Source: Phycisphaerales bacterium (GTDB taxonomy: Bacteria > Planctomycetota > Phycisphaerae > SM23-33). Taken from it: DNA of 5,928 nt. The stretch spans positions 18,148 through 24,075 of the forward strand of contig DNAS01000035.1 of NCBI GenBank assembly GCA_003485185.1, given 5' to 3'. The notes under the pieces were generated by a model that saw only the letters and a list, made by a program, of their open reading frames with translations, was not told the DNA's origin and did not search any database. Of the stretch, positions 1 through 5,460 are shown one piece after another (the stretch's first letter is position 1; each line of letters opens with the position of its first letter). Position numbers and translations under genes: made by a program.

Positions 1-41
1 GATGAGGAATTTCTGACAAAGCGAAAAAGCGGGGAAAACTG

Positions 42-89
42 AAAAAATTGCCTGTCGCATCGCGCGGCAACCGCGGCAATGCGACAGGC
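42..89 (-). terminator. Rho-independent terminator of the LTxxQ-repeat gene
   Basis: Read on the minus strand, bases 79-89 pair perfectly with 50-60 (an 11-bp stem, core CCTGTCGCAT/ATGCGACAGG). An inner 5-bp GC stem (71-75 with 63-67) closes a CAA loop. The stem is followed, after two A residues, by a run of six T (plus-strand A42-A47). It lies about 40 bases downstream of the stop codon of the minus-strand gene at 127-1113. The plus strand has no T-run after the stem, so termination is expected in one direction only. Confidence 0.88.
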
Positions 90-126
90 GGAAGGTGTTG
101 TACATCAAGCAATTCAGGATTGGACG

Positions 127-1113
127 TCAATCGGCGTTGCCCGCGGGCGCATCGGCGGGGCCGCCACGGCCACCGCGGCGGGGGCCCTGTTCTCGTCTCG
201 GTCCCCGGCGATCGCGGAAGTTTCCGCGCATCTCCTGGAACTTCTTAAGCTGCTCGGGCGAAAGGAGTTGCTCAAGGGCTTTCCGATGCTCCTCAGCCAC
301 CGCCTTTTTCTCGTCCGGCGTCTTGGCCGCTTCGAACTTCTTGCGGAAATCCTCGCGCAGGGCCTCGAGCTTCTTCTGCTGCTCATCGGTCAGGCCGAGC
401 GCCTCGGCCATCTTCTTGCGTCCCTGCTCGCGGGCATCGGCGAGTTTCTTGCGCTGCTCCTCGGTGAGAACCTCAGTGCGGACCTTTTCGATCGCGTCGC
501 GGATGATCCTGGCCTTTTCTTCCGGATTCTGGGCTTCCTTGGCCTTGGCGTGAGCGTCGTCCATGATCTTTTTGGCCTGGGCCTTCTGTTCGTCGGTGAG
601 CCCGGCGGCCATCAGGGCGTCCAGGACAGGGCGCCGAGGCCGGTCTTCGCCCTGGCGACGCTCCTGCAGACGTTCCTGGAACCTTTCGCGGACCTTCTTC
701 ATCTGGTCCTCGTTCAGCACACCGGACAGTTGCTTCAAGAGATTTTCGTGCAGTTCCTTGCGCGACGCCATCTCCTTGGACAACTGTTCGCGGAGGGTCT
801 TGGCTTTTTCGTGGTCGCCGGCCTTGAGGGCCGCTTCGATCTGCTCGCCCAGCGCCTTAACGGCTTGACCGTGTTCCTTGCGCCAGTTCTCGACGGCCTG
901 GCGGTGCGTCTCGAGAATCTGCCGGACCTGCGGGGCCTGTGCGTCGGAGAGCCCCAGTTCCTTGATGAGGTTCTGCAACCTCGCGCCTGGATGGGCGTCT
1001 TCGCGTCCGGGGCGGGAAGCGGCGCCGATGCCCCTGCGCTCGCGCTGTCCTTCCTGGCCTGCCGCGGCGACCGCCATCAGGCCCACCACTGTCAGAATCA
1101 CGAACTTTTTCAT
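127..1113 (-). CDS. Exported Spy/CpxP-like protein with three LTxxQ hairpin units
   Basis: This 328-residue protein begins with a signal peptide (residues 1-20: MKK, a hydrophobic stretch, then AAAG), so it is probably secreted to the periplasm. The rest is highly charged, K/E/Q/R/A-rich and predicted helical. LTxxQ-type motifs occur in pairs: LSDAQ 55-59 with LNEDQ 133-137, LTDEQ 172-176 with LTEEQ 216-220, and LTDEQ 241-245 with LSPEQ 284-288. Units two and three are offset by 68-69 residues, which indicates an internal duplication. The tail (about 297-318) is Arg/Gly-rich. LTxxQ motifs define the Spy/CpxP family of periplasmic chaperones and stress sensors, but those proteins are about half this length with one motif pair, so a chaperone role is inference. 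I chose ATG 1113 over an upstream in-frame ATG at 1221 because it gives the signal peptide and is preceded by AAGGAGAT. The gene stands alone, with its own terminator at 42-89. Confidence 0.85.
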   Translation of the reverse strand: MKKFVILTVVGLMAVAAAGQEGQRERRGIGAASRPGREDAHPGARLQNLIKELGLSDAQAPQVRQILETHRQAVENWRKEHGQAVKALGEQIEAALKAGDHEKAKTLREQLSKEMASRKELHENLLKQLSGVLNEDQMKKVRERFQERLQERRQGEDRPRRPVLDALMAAGLTDEQKAQAKKIMDDAHAKAKEAQNPEEKARIIRDAIEKVRTEVLTEEQRKKLADAREQGRKKMAEALGLTDEQQKKLEALREDFRKKFEAAKTPDEKKAVAEEHRKALEQLLSPEQLKKFQEMRGNFRDRRGPRREQGPRRGGRGGPADAPAGNAD

Positions 1114-1118
1114 GACCG

Positions 1119-1126
1119 ATCTCCTT
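1119..1126 (-). promoter_or_regulatory. Strong Shine-Dalgarno that fixes the start at 1113
   Basis: The minus strand reads AAGGAGAT, with AAGGAG ending 7 bases before ATG 1113. It is the strongest ribosome binding site in the window. It supports the signal-peptide start rather than the in-frame ATG 108 bases upstream. Confidence 0.85.
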
Positions 1127-1146
1127 GCCTTGCGGGCAAATTGTCC

Positions 1147-1198
1147 GTCGCTAGGCGACTGGCTTTCCGGTTGCTTCCGTCGGCGACTCGCCGGACGG
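1147..1198 (-). promoter_or_regulatory. Two hairpins in the leader of the LTxxQ gene
   Basis: The first is a perfect inverted repeat, GTCGC-TAG-GCGAC (1147-1159). The second has 5 bp (1181-1185 with 1189-1193) around an ACT loop, extended by 4 bp (1177-1180 with 1195-1198) across one bulged base at 1194. Both would be transcribed upstream of the Shine-Dalgarno if the promoter lies beyond 1200. There is no T-run, so they are not terminators. They could be operator-like palindromes, leader structure, or chance in GC-rich DNA. Confidence 0.3.
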
Positions 1199-1286
1199 GC
1201 GCCTGCCGGACCTACTCTCAACTCAACGCAGGCTGGGGGCGCTTATTGCATATCCAGCCGCCAAATGCGAAGTGACAGGTTTGGGG

Positions 1287-1315
1287 TTGCCCGGCCGGGA
1301 CGGTGAATCTACACT
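1287..1315 (+). promoter_or_regulatory. Putative sigma70-type promoter for the vWA/phosphatase genes
   Basis: TTGCCC (1287-1292) and TACACT (1310-1315) each match four of six consensus bases and are separated by exactly 17 bases. Transcription would begin near 1322, leaving a leader of about 38 bases before ATG 1360. This was found by eye in GC-rich DNA and has no experimental support. Confidence 0.4.
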
Positions 1316-1359
1316 ACTGGCATCCGATCCCCGATCCCCCACGGTAGGGAGCCGCTCGC

Positions 1360-2325
1360 ATGAGAATTCGTTGCGACCAGTGCCGAAAAAAGATTTCGGT
1401 GGACGACGCCTTCGCGGGCGGCGTCTGCCGATGCCCGTATTGCAAGGCCATCAACATGGTGGGGGGCGACGCGATGGCGACCACCACCCGGGCGCGCCCC
1501 GAGGCGCCCGGCGGACGTCCCGAGGCGCCGGGCGCTGCGGCGCCGGAAGAGGCGACCGCCCCGCAAGCCGCTCCCGCTCCCGCGCCCGAGCGCGAAGTGC
1601 CGATGGCCAGGCCCGTGTTCGTCCAGGGCGTCGTGACAATGGTCCTGCTGGGGCTGCTGATTCTCATGCTGGCGGCGGGGGCGTACCTGGCCATTCTCCT
1701 GCTGGGCGCCAGGGACAAGGGAGAAGGAATTCCCCCGATCGCGCCCGCGCCTGTCTCGCAGCCGGCCAACCCGTTCCAGGCAGCCAGTCCCGGAACGGTG
1801 GCGGGCAACGTGCCGGTGGCAGCGCCGGTGATTTACCTCATCGACGGCGGGTCGAGCATGAAGTCCGGCTTCGATTACGCGGCGCACTTCACGCGGACGT
1901 CGATCCTCTCGCTCAAGGCCGAGCAGAAGTTCAACGTCCTCGTGTCGTTGGAAGAAGGCGACGTCGCCCTATCCGACGAGTTCCAGGACGGGGGCGAGGA
2001 AGGCGCCAAAAAGGCCAAGGATTTCCTCTACAAGGTGCAGGACAGCGGCGCGGGAATCGGCGCCAGCGACATTCCCCGCGCGATGGACGCCGCGCTGGCG
2101 AAGAAGCCCGGAACGATCGTCCTGTTCCTGCGAAAGGTGCTGAACGATCCCCCCGCCCTGGCGGCGAAACTCCAGGCCGCCAAGGTCCGGATCGTGATTC
2201 TCTCGCTCGACAGCGATTCCCAGGCCATCGGCAGCGCCGAAGCCCTCGTCAAGGGCGCCGGCGGCGTCAGCCGGACGTATACCTTCTCGCAGTTGCAGGA
2301 CTGGCTGCGAATGGCGCCGCGGTAA
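1360..2325 (+). CDS. Zinc ribbon - transmembrane - vWA-like domain protein
   Basis: This is a 321-residue protein of unknown specific function. The N-terminus carries a zinc-ribbon pattern, CxxC at 5/8 and CxxC at 25/28 (C23 is an extra Cys). A Pro/Ala-rich linker follows (about 45-80) and contains a duplicated heptapeptide RPEAPG[G/A]. One strong transmembrane helix spans about 88-116. After a second Pro-rich linker, residues about 157-316 look like a von Willebrand A fold: a hydrophobic strand enters DGGSSM (162-167), then GASD (234-237) and a strand TIVLFLRK (252-259). The metal site looks degraded: the DxSxS position reads D-G-S (162/164/166), and the acidic residue normally after the later strand is absent. 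The start has AGGGAG 8 bases upstream. The GTG-started phosphatase gene follows after 21 bases, suggesting an operon. A scaffold or sensor role at the membrane is inference. Confidence 0.8.
   Translation: MRIRCDQCRKKISVDDAFAGGVCRCPYCKAINMVGGDAMATTTRARPEAPGGRPEAPGAAAPEEATAPQAAPAPAPEREVPMARPVFVQGVVTMVLLGLLILMLAAGAYLAILLLGARDKGEGIPPIAPAPVSQPANPFQAASPGTVAGNVPVAAPVIYLIDGGSSMKSGFDYAAHFTRTSILSLKAEQKFNVLVSLEEGDVALSDEFQDGGEEGAKKAKDFLYKVQDSGAGIGASDIPRAMDAALAKKPGTIVLFLRKVLNDPPALAAKLQAAKVRIVILSLDSDSQAIGSAEALVKGAGGVSRTYTFSQLQDWLRMAPR
1495..1536 (+). repeat. Tandem 21-base duplication in the linker
   Basis: Two adjacent 21-base units (1495-1515 and 1516-1536) encode RPEAPGG and RPEAPGA. They differ at only a few bases and lie in the disordered Pro-rich linker between the zinc ribbon and the membrane helix of the vWA-like protein. 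Linker length variation by slippage is a likely origin. Confidence 0.7.
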
Positions 2326-2335
2326 TCCCGCGAGC

Positions 2336-2349
2336 AAGGGTCCGCCGTG
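2336..2349 (+). promoter_or_regulatory. Ribosome binding site supporting a GTG start
   Basis: AAGGG (2336-2340) lies 6 bases before GTG 2347. There is no ATG near the N-terminus of this frame; the next Met codon lies inside the phosphatase domain. The GTG start is therefore the best choice, and it preserves the hydrophobic anchor. Confidence 0.7.
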
Positions 2350-2970
2350 TCCCGCCCGCGCACGAAGTGGAAGCTCCTGCTGGTTCTGGCCGTCCTCGGC
2401 GGTCTGACCGCGGGTGCGTGCTGGCTGGAAGATGTGTGGAATGTCTACCGCTTCGGCGCCGTCGCGCCGGGCCGCCTGTACCGCTGTCGCCAGCCCGTGG
2501 GCTTGCAATACCCCGTCCTTTTCCGGCGATACGGCATCCGACGGGTAATCAGTCTGCGGATGGAGGAAGAAGACCCCGCCGCGATGAATGCCGAGATCGT
2601 CGCTTGCCGTCAGGCCGGCGTGGACTACGTGAACCTCCCCATCGGCGCGCCTCTACCGGATGATCCCCAGATCGAGCGATTCCTCCGCGCGGTGCGTTCG
2701 AGCGACGGGCCGGTCCTGCTCCACTGCGAGCACGGGCGGCATCGAACGGGATTTCTCTCCGCCGTGTACCGCGTGCTGTTCGACGGCTGGACCGTGGATC
2801 GGGCCATGTCGGAGGAACTGGACGCCTACGACGCCGCGCCCGAGCCCGGAAAGCGGGAGCAGGCGCGCGAGATCCTTCAGCGGATTCACGCCGAGCGGAG
2901 CGCCTGGCTGCGGCGGACGGCGCCGATAGCGCCGACGACGACGGGCATTGCCTCCGACGGCGCCTTGTGA
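2347..2970 (+). CDS. Membrane-anchored dual-specificity (Cys-based) phosphatase
   Basis: This 207-residue protein should hydrolyse phosphoester bonds through a cysteinyl-phosphate intermediate. The P-loop is HCEHGRHRTG at 126-135, giving catalytic Cys127 and Arg133 of the HCxxGxxR signature. An N-terminal basic segment (RPRTKWK) and a hydrophobic helix (about 9-26) suggest a signal anchor with the catalytic domain outside the cytoplasm. The domain spans about 35-185, starting with APGRLYRCRQP, typical of bacterial and Siw14-like DSPs. The general acid is probably Asp105 or Asp106 in the PLPDD segment, which is less certain. The HRTG ending of the P-loop resembles Siw14-type phosphatases, whose known members act on inositol pyrophosphates, but the substrate here cannot be read from sequence. 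The gene follows the zinc-ribbon/vWA gene by 21 bases and is likely co-expressed with it. The Thr/Ala-rich C-terminal tail looks disordered. Confidence 0.85.
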   Translation: MSRPRTKWKLLLVLAVLGGLTAGACWLEDVWNVYRFGAVAPGRLYRCRQPVGLQYPVLFRRYGIRRVISLRMEEEDPAAMNAEIVACRQAGVDYVNLPIGAPLPDDPQIERFLRAVRSSDGPVLLHCEHGRHRTGFLSAVYRVLFDGWTVDRAMSEELDAYDAAPEPGKREQAREILQRIHAERSAWLRRTAPIAPTTTGIASDGAL

Positions 2971-3001
2971 GCGGGCCAGCCGCGCGGTATCTTTCGCACT
3001 C

Positions 3002-3733
3002 ATGGCTGTCGGCAAGGCGAAAATCGAGAAGAACCTTCATCGCGTCCGCGGAGAGATCGCCGAGGCCTGCGCGCGGACCGGACGCGACGCCGCTGCCGTG
3101 CGACTCGTCGCCGTCACCAAGTCCGCCGATCTGGCCGAAGTCCGCAGCCTCATCGAACTCGGCGTGACCGACCTCGGCGAGAGCCGGGCACAGGACTTCC
3201 TTGCCCGGACCGAAGAAATCGCCGCCTGGCAGCAGCGTCGCCGGGCCGAAAGCCCCGCCGAAATCCGCTGGCACATGATCGGACACCTCCAGCGCAACAA
3301 GGTCCGCCACGTGCTGGCCGAGCCCGGGCTCGAACTGATTCACTCCGTCGATTCGCTCCGCCTGGCCGAGGAGATCAACGCGCGGGCTGAAGCCGCCGCG
3401 AAGGTCGTCAACGTGCTCATGCAGGTCAACTGCTCCAATGAACCGCAGAAGTTCGGCTGCGCGGTCGGGGCGGCGCTGCACCTGGGCGAGTTGCTCTGCA
3501 CGCTGAAGCACATCCGCCTGGCCGGGCTGATGACGATGGCGCCGCTGAGCGACGATTCCGAGGACGCGCGCCCCAGCTTCGTCCGCCTGCGCGAGCTGTT
3601 CGAGGAAATGCGCCGCGAGGGCATCGGCGGCGCGGCGTTCCGCCACCTGTCGATGGGAATGAGCCAGGACTACGCGGTGGCCGTCGAGGAAGGCGCGACG
3701 CTCGTGCGCGTCGGCACGGCGTTGTTTGCCTGA
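3002..3733 (+). CDS. yggS: YggS/PLPHP family pyridoxal 5'-phosphate homeostasis protein
   Basis: This 243-residue cytosolic PLP-binding protein has the alanine-racemase-like TIM barrel fold. Family members buffer PLP and affect amino-acid and keto-acid balance, without a known catalytic activity. Visible family motifs are RLVAVTK with the PLP-binding Lys at 40, LGESR at 58-62, WHMIGHLQRNK at 90-100, IHSVDS at 113-118, FGC at 151-153, GLMTMAP at 175-181, LSMGMSQDY at 216-224 and VRVGTALF at 235-242. Frame-compatible TTG 2948 would overlap the phosphatase gene and add 18 unrelated residues. ATG 3002 matches the family N-terminus, although I see no good Shine-Dalgarno before it. The C-terminus stops right after GTALFA, slightly shorter than the usual ending, which continues with a Gly/Arg/Tyr-containing segment. 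The gene follows the phosphatase by 31 bases and may be read through from it. Confidence 0.95.
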   Translation: MAVGKAKIEKNLHRVRGEIAEACARTGRDAAAVRLVAVTKSADLAEVRSLIELGVTDLGESRAQDFLARTEEIAAWQQRRRAESPAEIRWHMIGHLQRNKVRHVLAEPGLELIHSVDSLRLAEEINARAEAAAKVVNVLMQVNCSNEPQKFGCAVGAALHLGELLCTLKHIRLAGLMTMAPLSDDSEDARPSFVRLRELFEEMRREGIGGAAFRHLSMGMSQDYAVAVEEGATLVRVGTALFA

Positions 3734-3754
3734 GCCCCGCGACTGTCTCCGCCG

Positions 3755-4939
3755 TCACGAACCGCTGGAGTAAGCGGTGGACTTCCAGACCAGCTTGGCG
3801 CCCTTGCGGAGTTTCCCGAGCGACTGGACGAGCGCCACGGTGGCCACCCCGCAGCCGATGGGGTATGTCCAGGCCAGGTCTTTCCTCGCCCCGATGAGTT
3901 TGTAGAAGCGGTAGATGACGCTGACCTGCATTGCCGCCACCGCCGCCGAGACGATCCCACACGCCAGCCAAAGGCCTCTCGGCCTCGCGCCCGCCGCAGC
4001 CAGCAGGAATCCCAGGACCGCGCCGAGGTAGGGCAGCAGACCCATGAAGACCAGCACCGCCAGCGAGATGCTGAGTCTTCTGAGCGTGCCGAAGGTTCCG
4101 AAGAAGATGCGGCTCCACCCGCGCAGGATCTGCCCCAGCGACGTATACATCCGCACGATGTAGAGCCCGTGGTTCCGGACGACGCGCAGGTTGAGCCCGG
4201 CGGCCTTGGTGATCGCGGCCAGGTGCATGTCCTCGTTCACCTGGTTGCGGACGGCCTCATGCCCGCCGACGGCGTCGTAGGCGGATCGCTTCATCAGCAT
4301 GAATGCGCCGTTAGCGTAGGCGTGGGGGTGGCGAGGGCTGTTGACCTTGTCGGGGTTGAACCAGATCATCATCACCCCGCCGCAGACCGGCTGGACGACG
4401 TTCTCCCAGAATCCCTTCATCTCCAGGACGGGCAGGACGCTGAGCAGGTCGGCGCCGCGGTCGAGGGCGTACTGGACGGCCGTGGAGAGCGTCCGGGGCG
4501 AGGTCTGCCGGCAGTCGGCGTCGATCATGCAGATCCACTCGCCTCGGGCGGCGCGGACGCCGTGGCGCATCGCGTTGTTCTTTCCGCACCAGCCCTCGGG
4601 CAGCTCGGTGATGTTCACCAGGCGGACGCGGGGGTCCTGCTCCGCGATCCGCGAGACGATCTCGCCGGTGCGGTCGGCGCTGCGGTCGTTGCAGACGATG
4701 ACCTCGAAGTTCGGGTACTCCTGCGAGAGCATCGTCCGCACGCAGGTTTCGATGTTCTGCTCCTCGTCCTTGGCGGCGACCAAGACGCTGACGAACGGGG
4801 CGGCCTGCGGCGGGCCGGGGTAGTCCGCGGTCAGCAGAAAGCCTGTCCGCCTCTCCCGCCAGATCAGCAGGTGCCGGCTGGTCCAGACAAGTCCGACGAG
4901 TCCCACGAGCACGAGAATCGCGATGGAGAGGGCGGGCAT
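3755..4939 (-). CDS. Membrane glycosyltransferase family 2, HpnB/CrtQ-like
   Basis: This 394-residue inverting GT-A glycosyltransferase is probably at the inner face of the cytoplasmic membrane. It has an N-terminal membrane helix (4-20) and a catalytic domain at about 48-280. Motifs are FVSVLVAAKDEE (49-60), the nucleotide-binding CNDRSADRT (83-91), EGWCGKNNAM (115-124), the metal-binding DAD (140-142), the acceptor-side NED (235-237) and a Q-x-x-R-x-W segment (270-275). Three C-terminal membrane helices follow (about 290-316, 321-345 and 357-374). The WxGK motif, the NSPRHP...ANGAFMLM...VGGHEAVR segment and the C-terminal helices recall hopene-associated HpnB and carotenoid CrtQ transferases. 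No lipid-pathway gene is nearby, so the acceptor is unknown. It starts 9 bases after the HTH gene stop; AGGGAG (4952-4957) sits 12 bases upstream, a long spacing. It converges with the yggS-like gene across 21 bases, with no visible terminator. Confidence 0.88.
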   Translation of the reverse strand: MPALSIAILVLVGLVGLVWTSRHLLIWRERRTGFLLTADYPGPPQAAPFVSVLVAAKDEEQNIETCVRTMLSQEYPNFEVIVCNDRSADRTGEIVSRIAEQDPRVRLVNITELPEGWCGKNNAMRHGVRAARGEWICMIDADCRQTSPRTLSTAVQYALDRGADLLSVLPVLEMKGFWENVVQPVCGGVMMIWFNPDKVNSPRHPHAYANGAFMLMKRSAYDAVGGHEAVRNQVNEDMHLAAITKAAGLNLRVVRNHGLYIVRMYTSLGQILRGWSRIFFGTFGTLRRLSISLAVLVFMGLLPYLGAVLGFLLAAAGARPRGLWLACGIVSAAVAAMQVSVIYRFYKLIGARKDLAWTYPIGCGVATVALVQSLGKLRKGAKLVWKSTAYSSGS

Positions 4940-4948
4940 CCTTGCTTG

Positions 4949-5446
4949 TCACTCCCTGCTGGGCGCCGAGGCCGGGGAAAGGGGAAGTTTCTCCGTCGCC
5001 TGGCGGGCGCGGTCGAGGTTGAGCACCAGTTCCACCTCGCCGACGGTCATCTCCACGCGCCGGGCGACTTCCGCTGCCGTCAGTCCCTGGCGGTGGAGTT
5101 CCTGGATTTTCAGGTGGCGCGGGTCGGAGAGGGCGGGCACGTAGCTGCCGCAGGCGTGCATTTCGCGGCGGAGTCGCGCTGCGGCCTGATCGGCCTGGCA
5201 GATCAGCTCGCGCAGCTCCTTCATTCGAGGCGTGATGGCCTCGTCGGCCCGCGCGGCCAGCTCGTCCACCTGGCGCAGCAGGGTGGCGGCGTCGCCGCGA
5301 GCGCCGCGGGCATCGAGGGAGACGGCGTCGGCGTCGTCGCGCCAGCAGGACCGCCGGCGGCGCGCCTTGGCCAGCGCCAGGACTGCGGCCAGGATCGCCA
5401 GCAACGCCGAGGCGGCGAAAGCGGCGGCAAGTTCCCACGGGATCAT
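4949..5446 (-). CDS. Small membrane-anchored coiled-coil protein with C-terminal HTH-like segment
   Basis: I do not recognise a named gene for this 165-residue protein. It has an N-terminal membrane helix (about 5-27), a basic stop (KARRRRS), a helical, probably coiled-coil region (about 54-97), and a C-terminal segment at 113-144 (KIQELHRQGLTAAEVARR, then MTVGEVELVLNL). That segment has the pattern of a helix-turn-helix of the kind seen in DUF6115/DUF2802-type small membrane proteins. The basic residues after the helix predict the C-terminal part in the cytoplasm. The start is ATG 5446, preceded by GAGGGG (5455-5460) at 8 bases and overlapping the larC stop as ATGA. A longer reading up to 5800 in the same frame is only antisense-type low-complexity Arg/Gly sequence on top of larC and was excluded. 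It is co-transcribed with larC upstream and the glycosyltransferase downstream. Function is unknown; DNA binding is unproven. Confidence 0.78.
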   Translation of the reverse strand: MIPWELAAAFAASALLAILAAVLALAKARRRRSCWRDDADAVSLDARGARGDAATLLRQVDELAARADEAITPRMKELRELICQADQAAARLRREMHACGSYVPALSDPRHLKIQELHRQGLTAAEVARRVEMTVGEVELVLNLDRARQATEKLPLSPASAPSRE

Positions 5447-5460
5447 GTGCGTTGCCCCTC
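5443..5460 (-). promoter_or_regulatory. ATGA stop-start overlap with internal ribosome binding site
   Basis: The last bases of larC carry GAGGGG (5455-5460) and run into ATGA, where ATG (5446-5444) starts the HTH membrane protein and TGA (5445-5443) stops larC. This arrangement typically couples translation of the second gene to the first. Confidence 0.8.

Larger units (their letters stand above)
1114..1359. other. Divergent intergenic region (246 bases)
   Basis: This region separates the minus-strand LTxxQ gene from the plus-strand vWA gene, so it must hold both promoters unless transcription enters from elsewhere. I see one reasonable plus-strand promoter (1287-1315). I found no convincing -35/-10 pair for the minus strand. 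Two hairpins (1147-1159 and 1177-1198) fall in the likely leader of the minus-strand gene. No small ORF with a credible start was recognised. Confidence 0.6.

Noticed and set aside
79..1275. Long plus-strand open frame of 398 codons opposite the LTxxQ gene
   Set aside because: It is the antisense reading of Lys/Glu-rich codons, which gives artificial Leu/Phe-rich sequence. The minus-strand gene has a signal peptide, Shine-Dalgarno, family motifs and a terminator.
1230..1275. Possible sigma54 site on the minus strand (TGGC ... TATGCA)
   Set aside because: The GG and GC elements are 11 bases apart instead of 10, and the flanking consensus bases are missing.
2407..2421. Lipoprotein signal at Cys25 of the phosphatase
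   Set aside because: The residues before Cys are A-G-A with no Leu, Val or Ile at -3, so it does not meet the lipobox; an uncleaved anchor or ordinary signal peptide is more likely.
1272..2663. 463-codon plus-strand frame overlapping the vWA and phosphatase genes
   Set aside because: Its translation is low-complexity Arg/Gly/Pro-rich, typical of an off-frame in GC-rich DNA, and it crosses two well supported genes.
2549..3646. 365-codon minus-strand frame opposite the phosphatase and yggS-like genes
   Set aside because: It has no recognisable domain, turns into Arg-rich low complexity, and is antisense to a clear PLPHP protein.
3734..3754. Shared terminator between the convergent yggS-like and glycosyltransferase genes
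   Set aside because: The gap is only 21 bases, with no convincing stem and no T-run on either strand.
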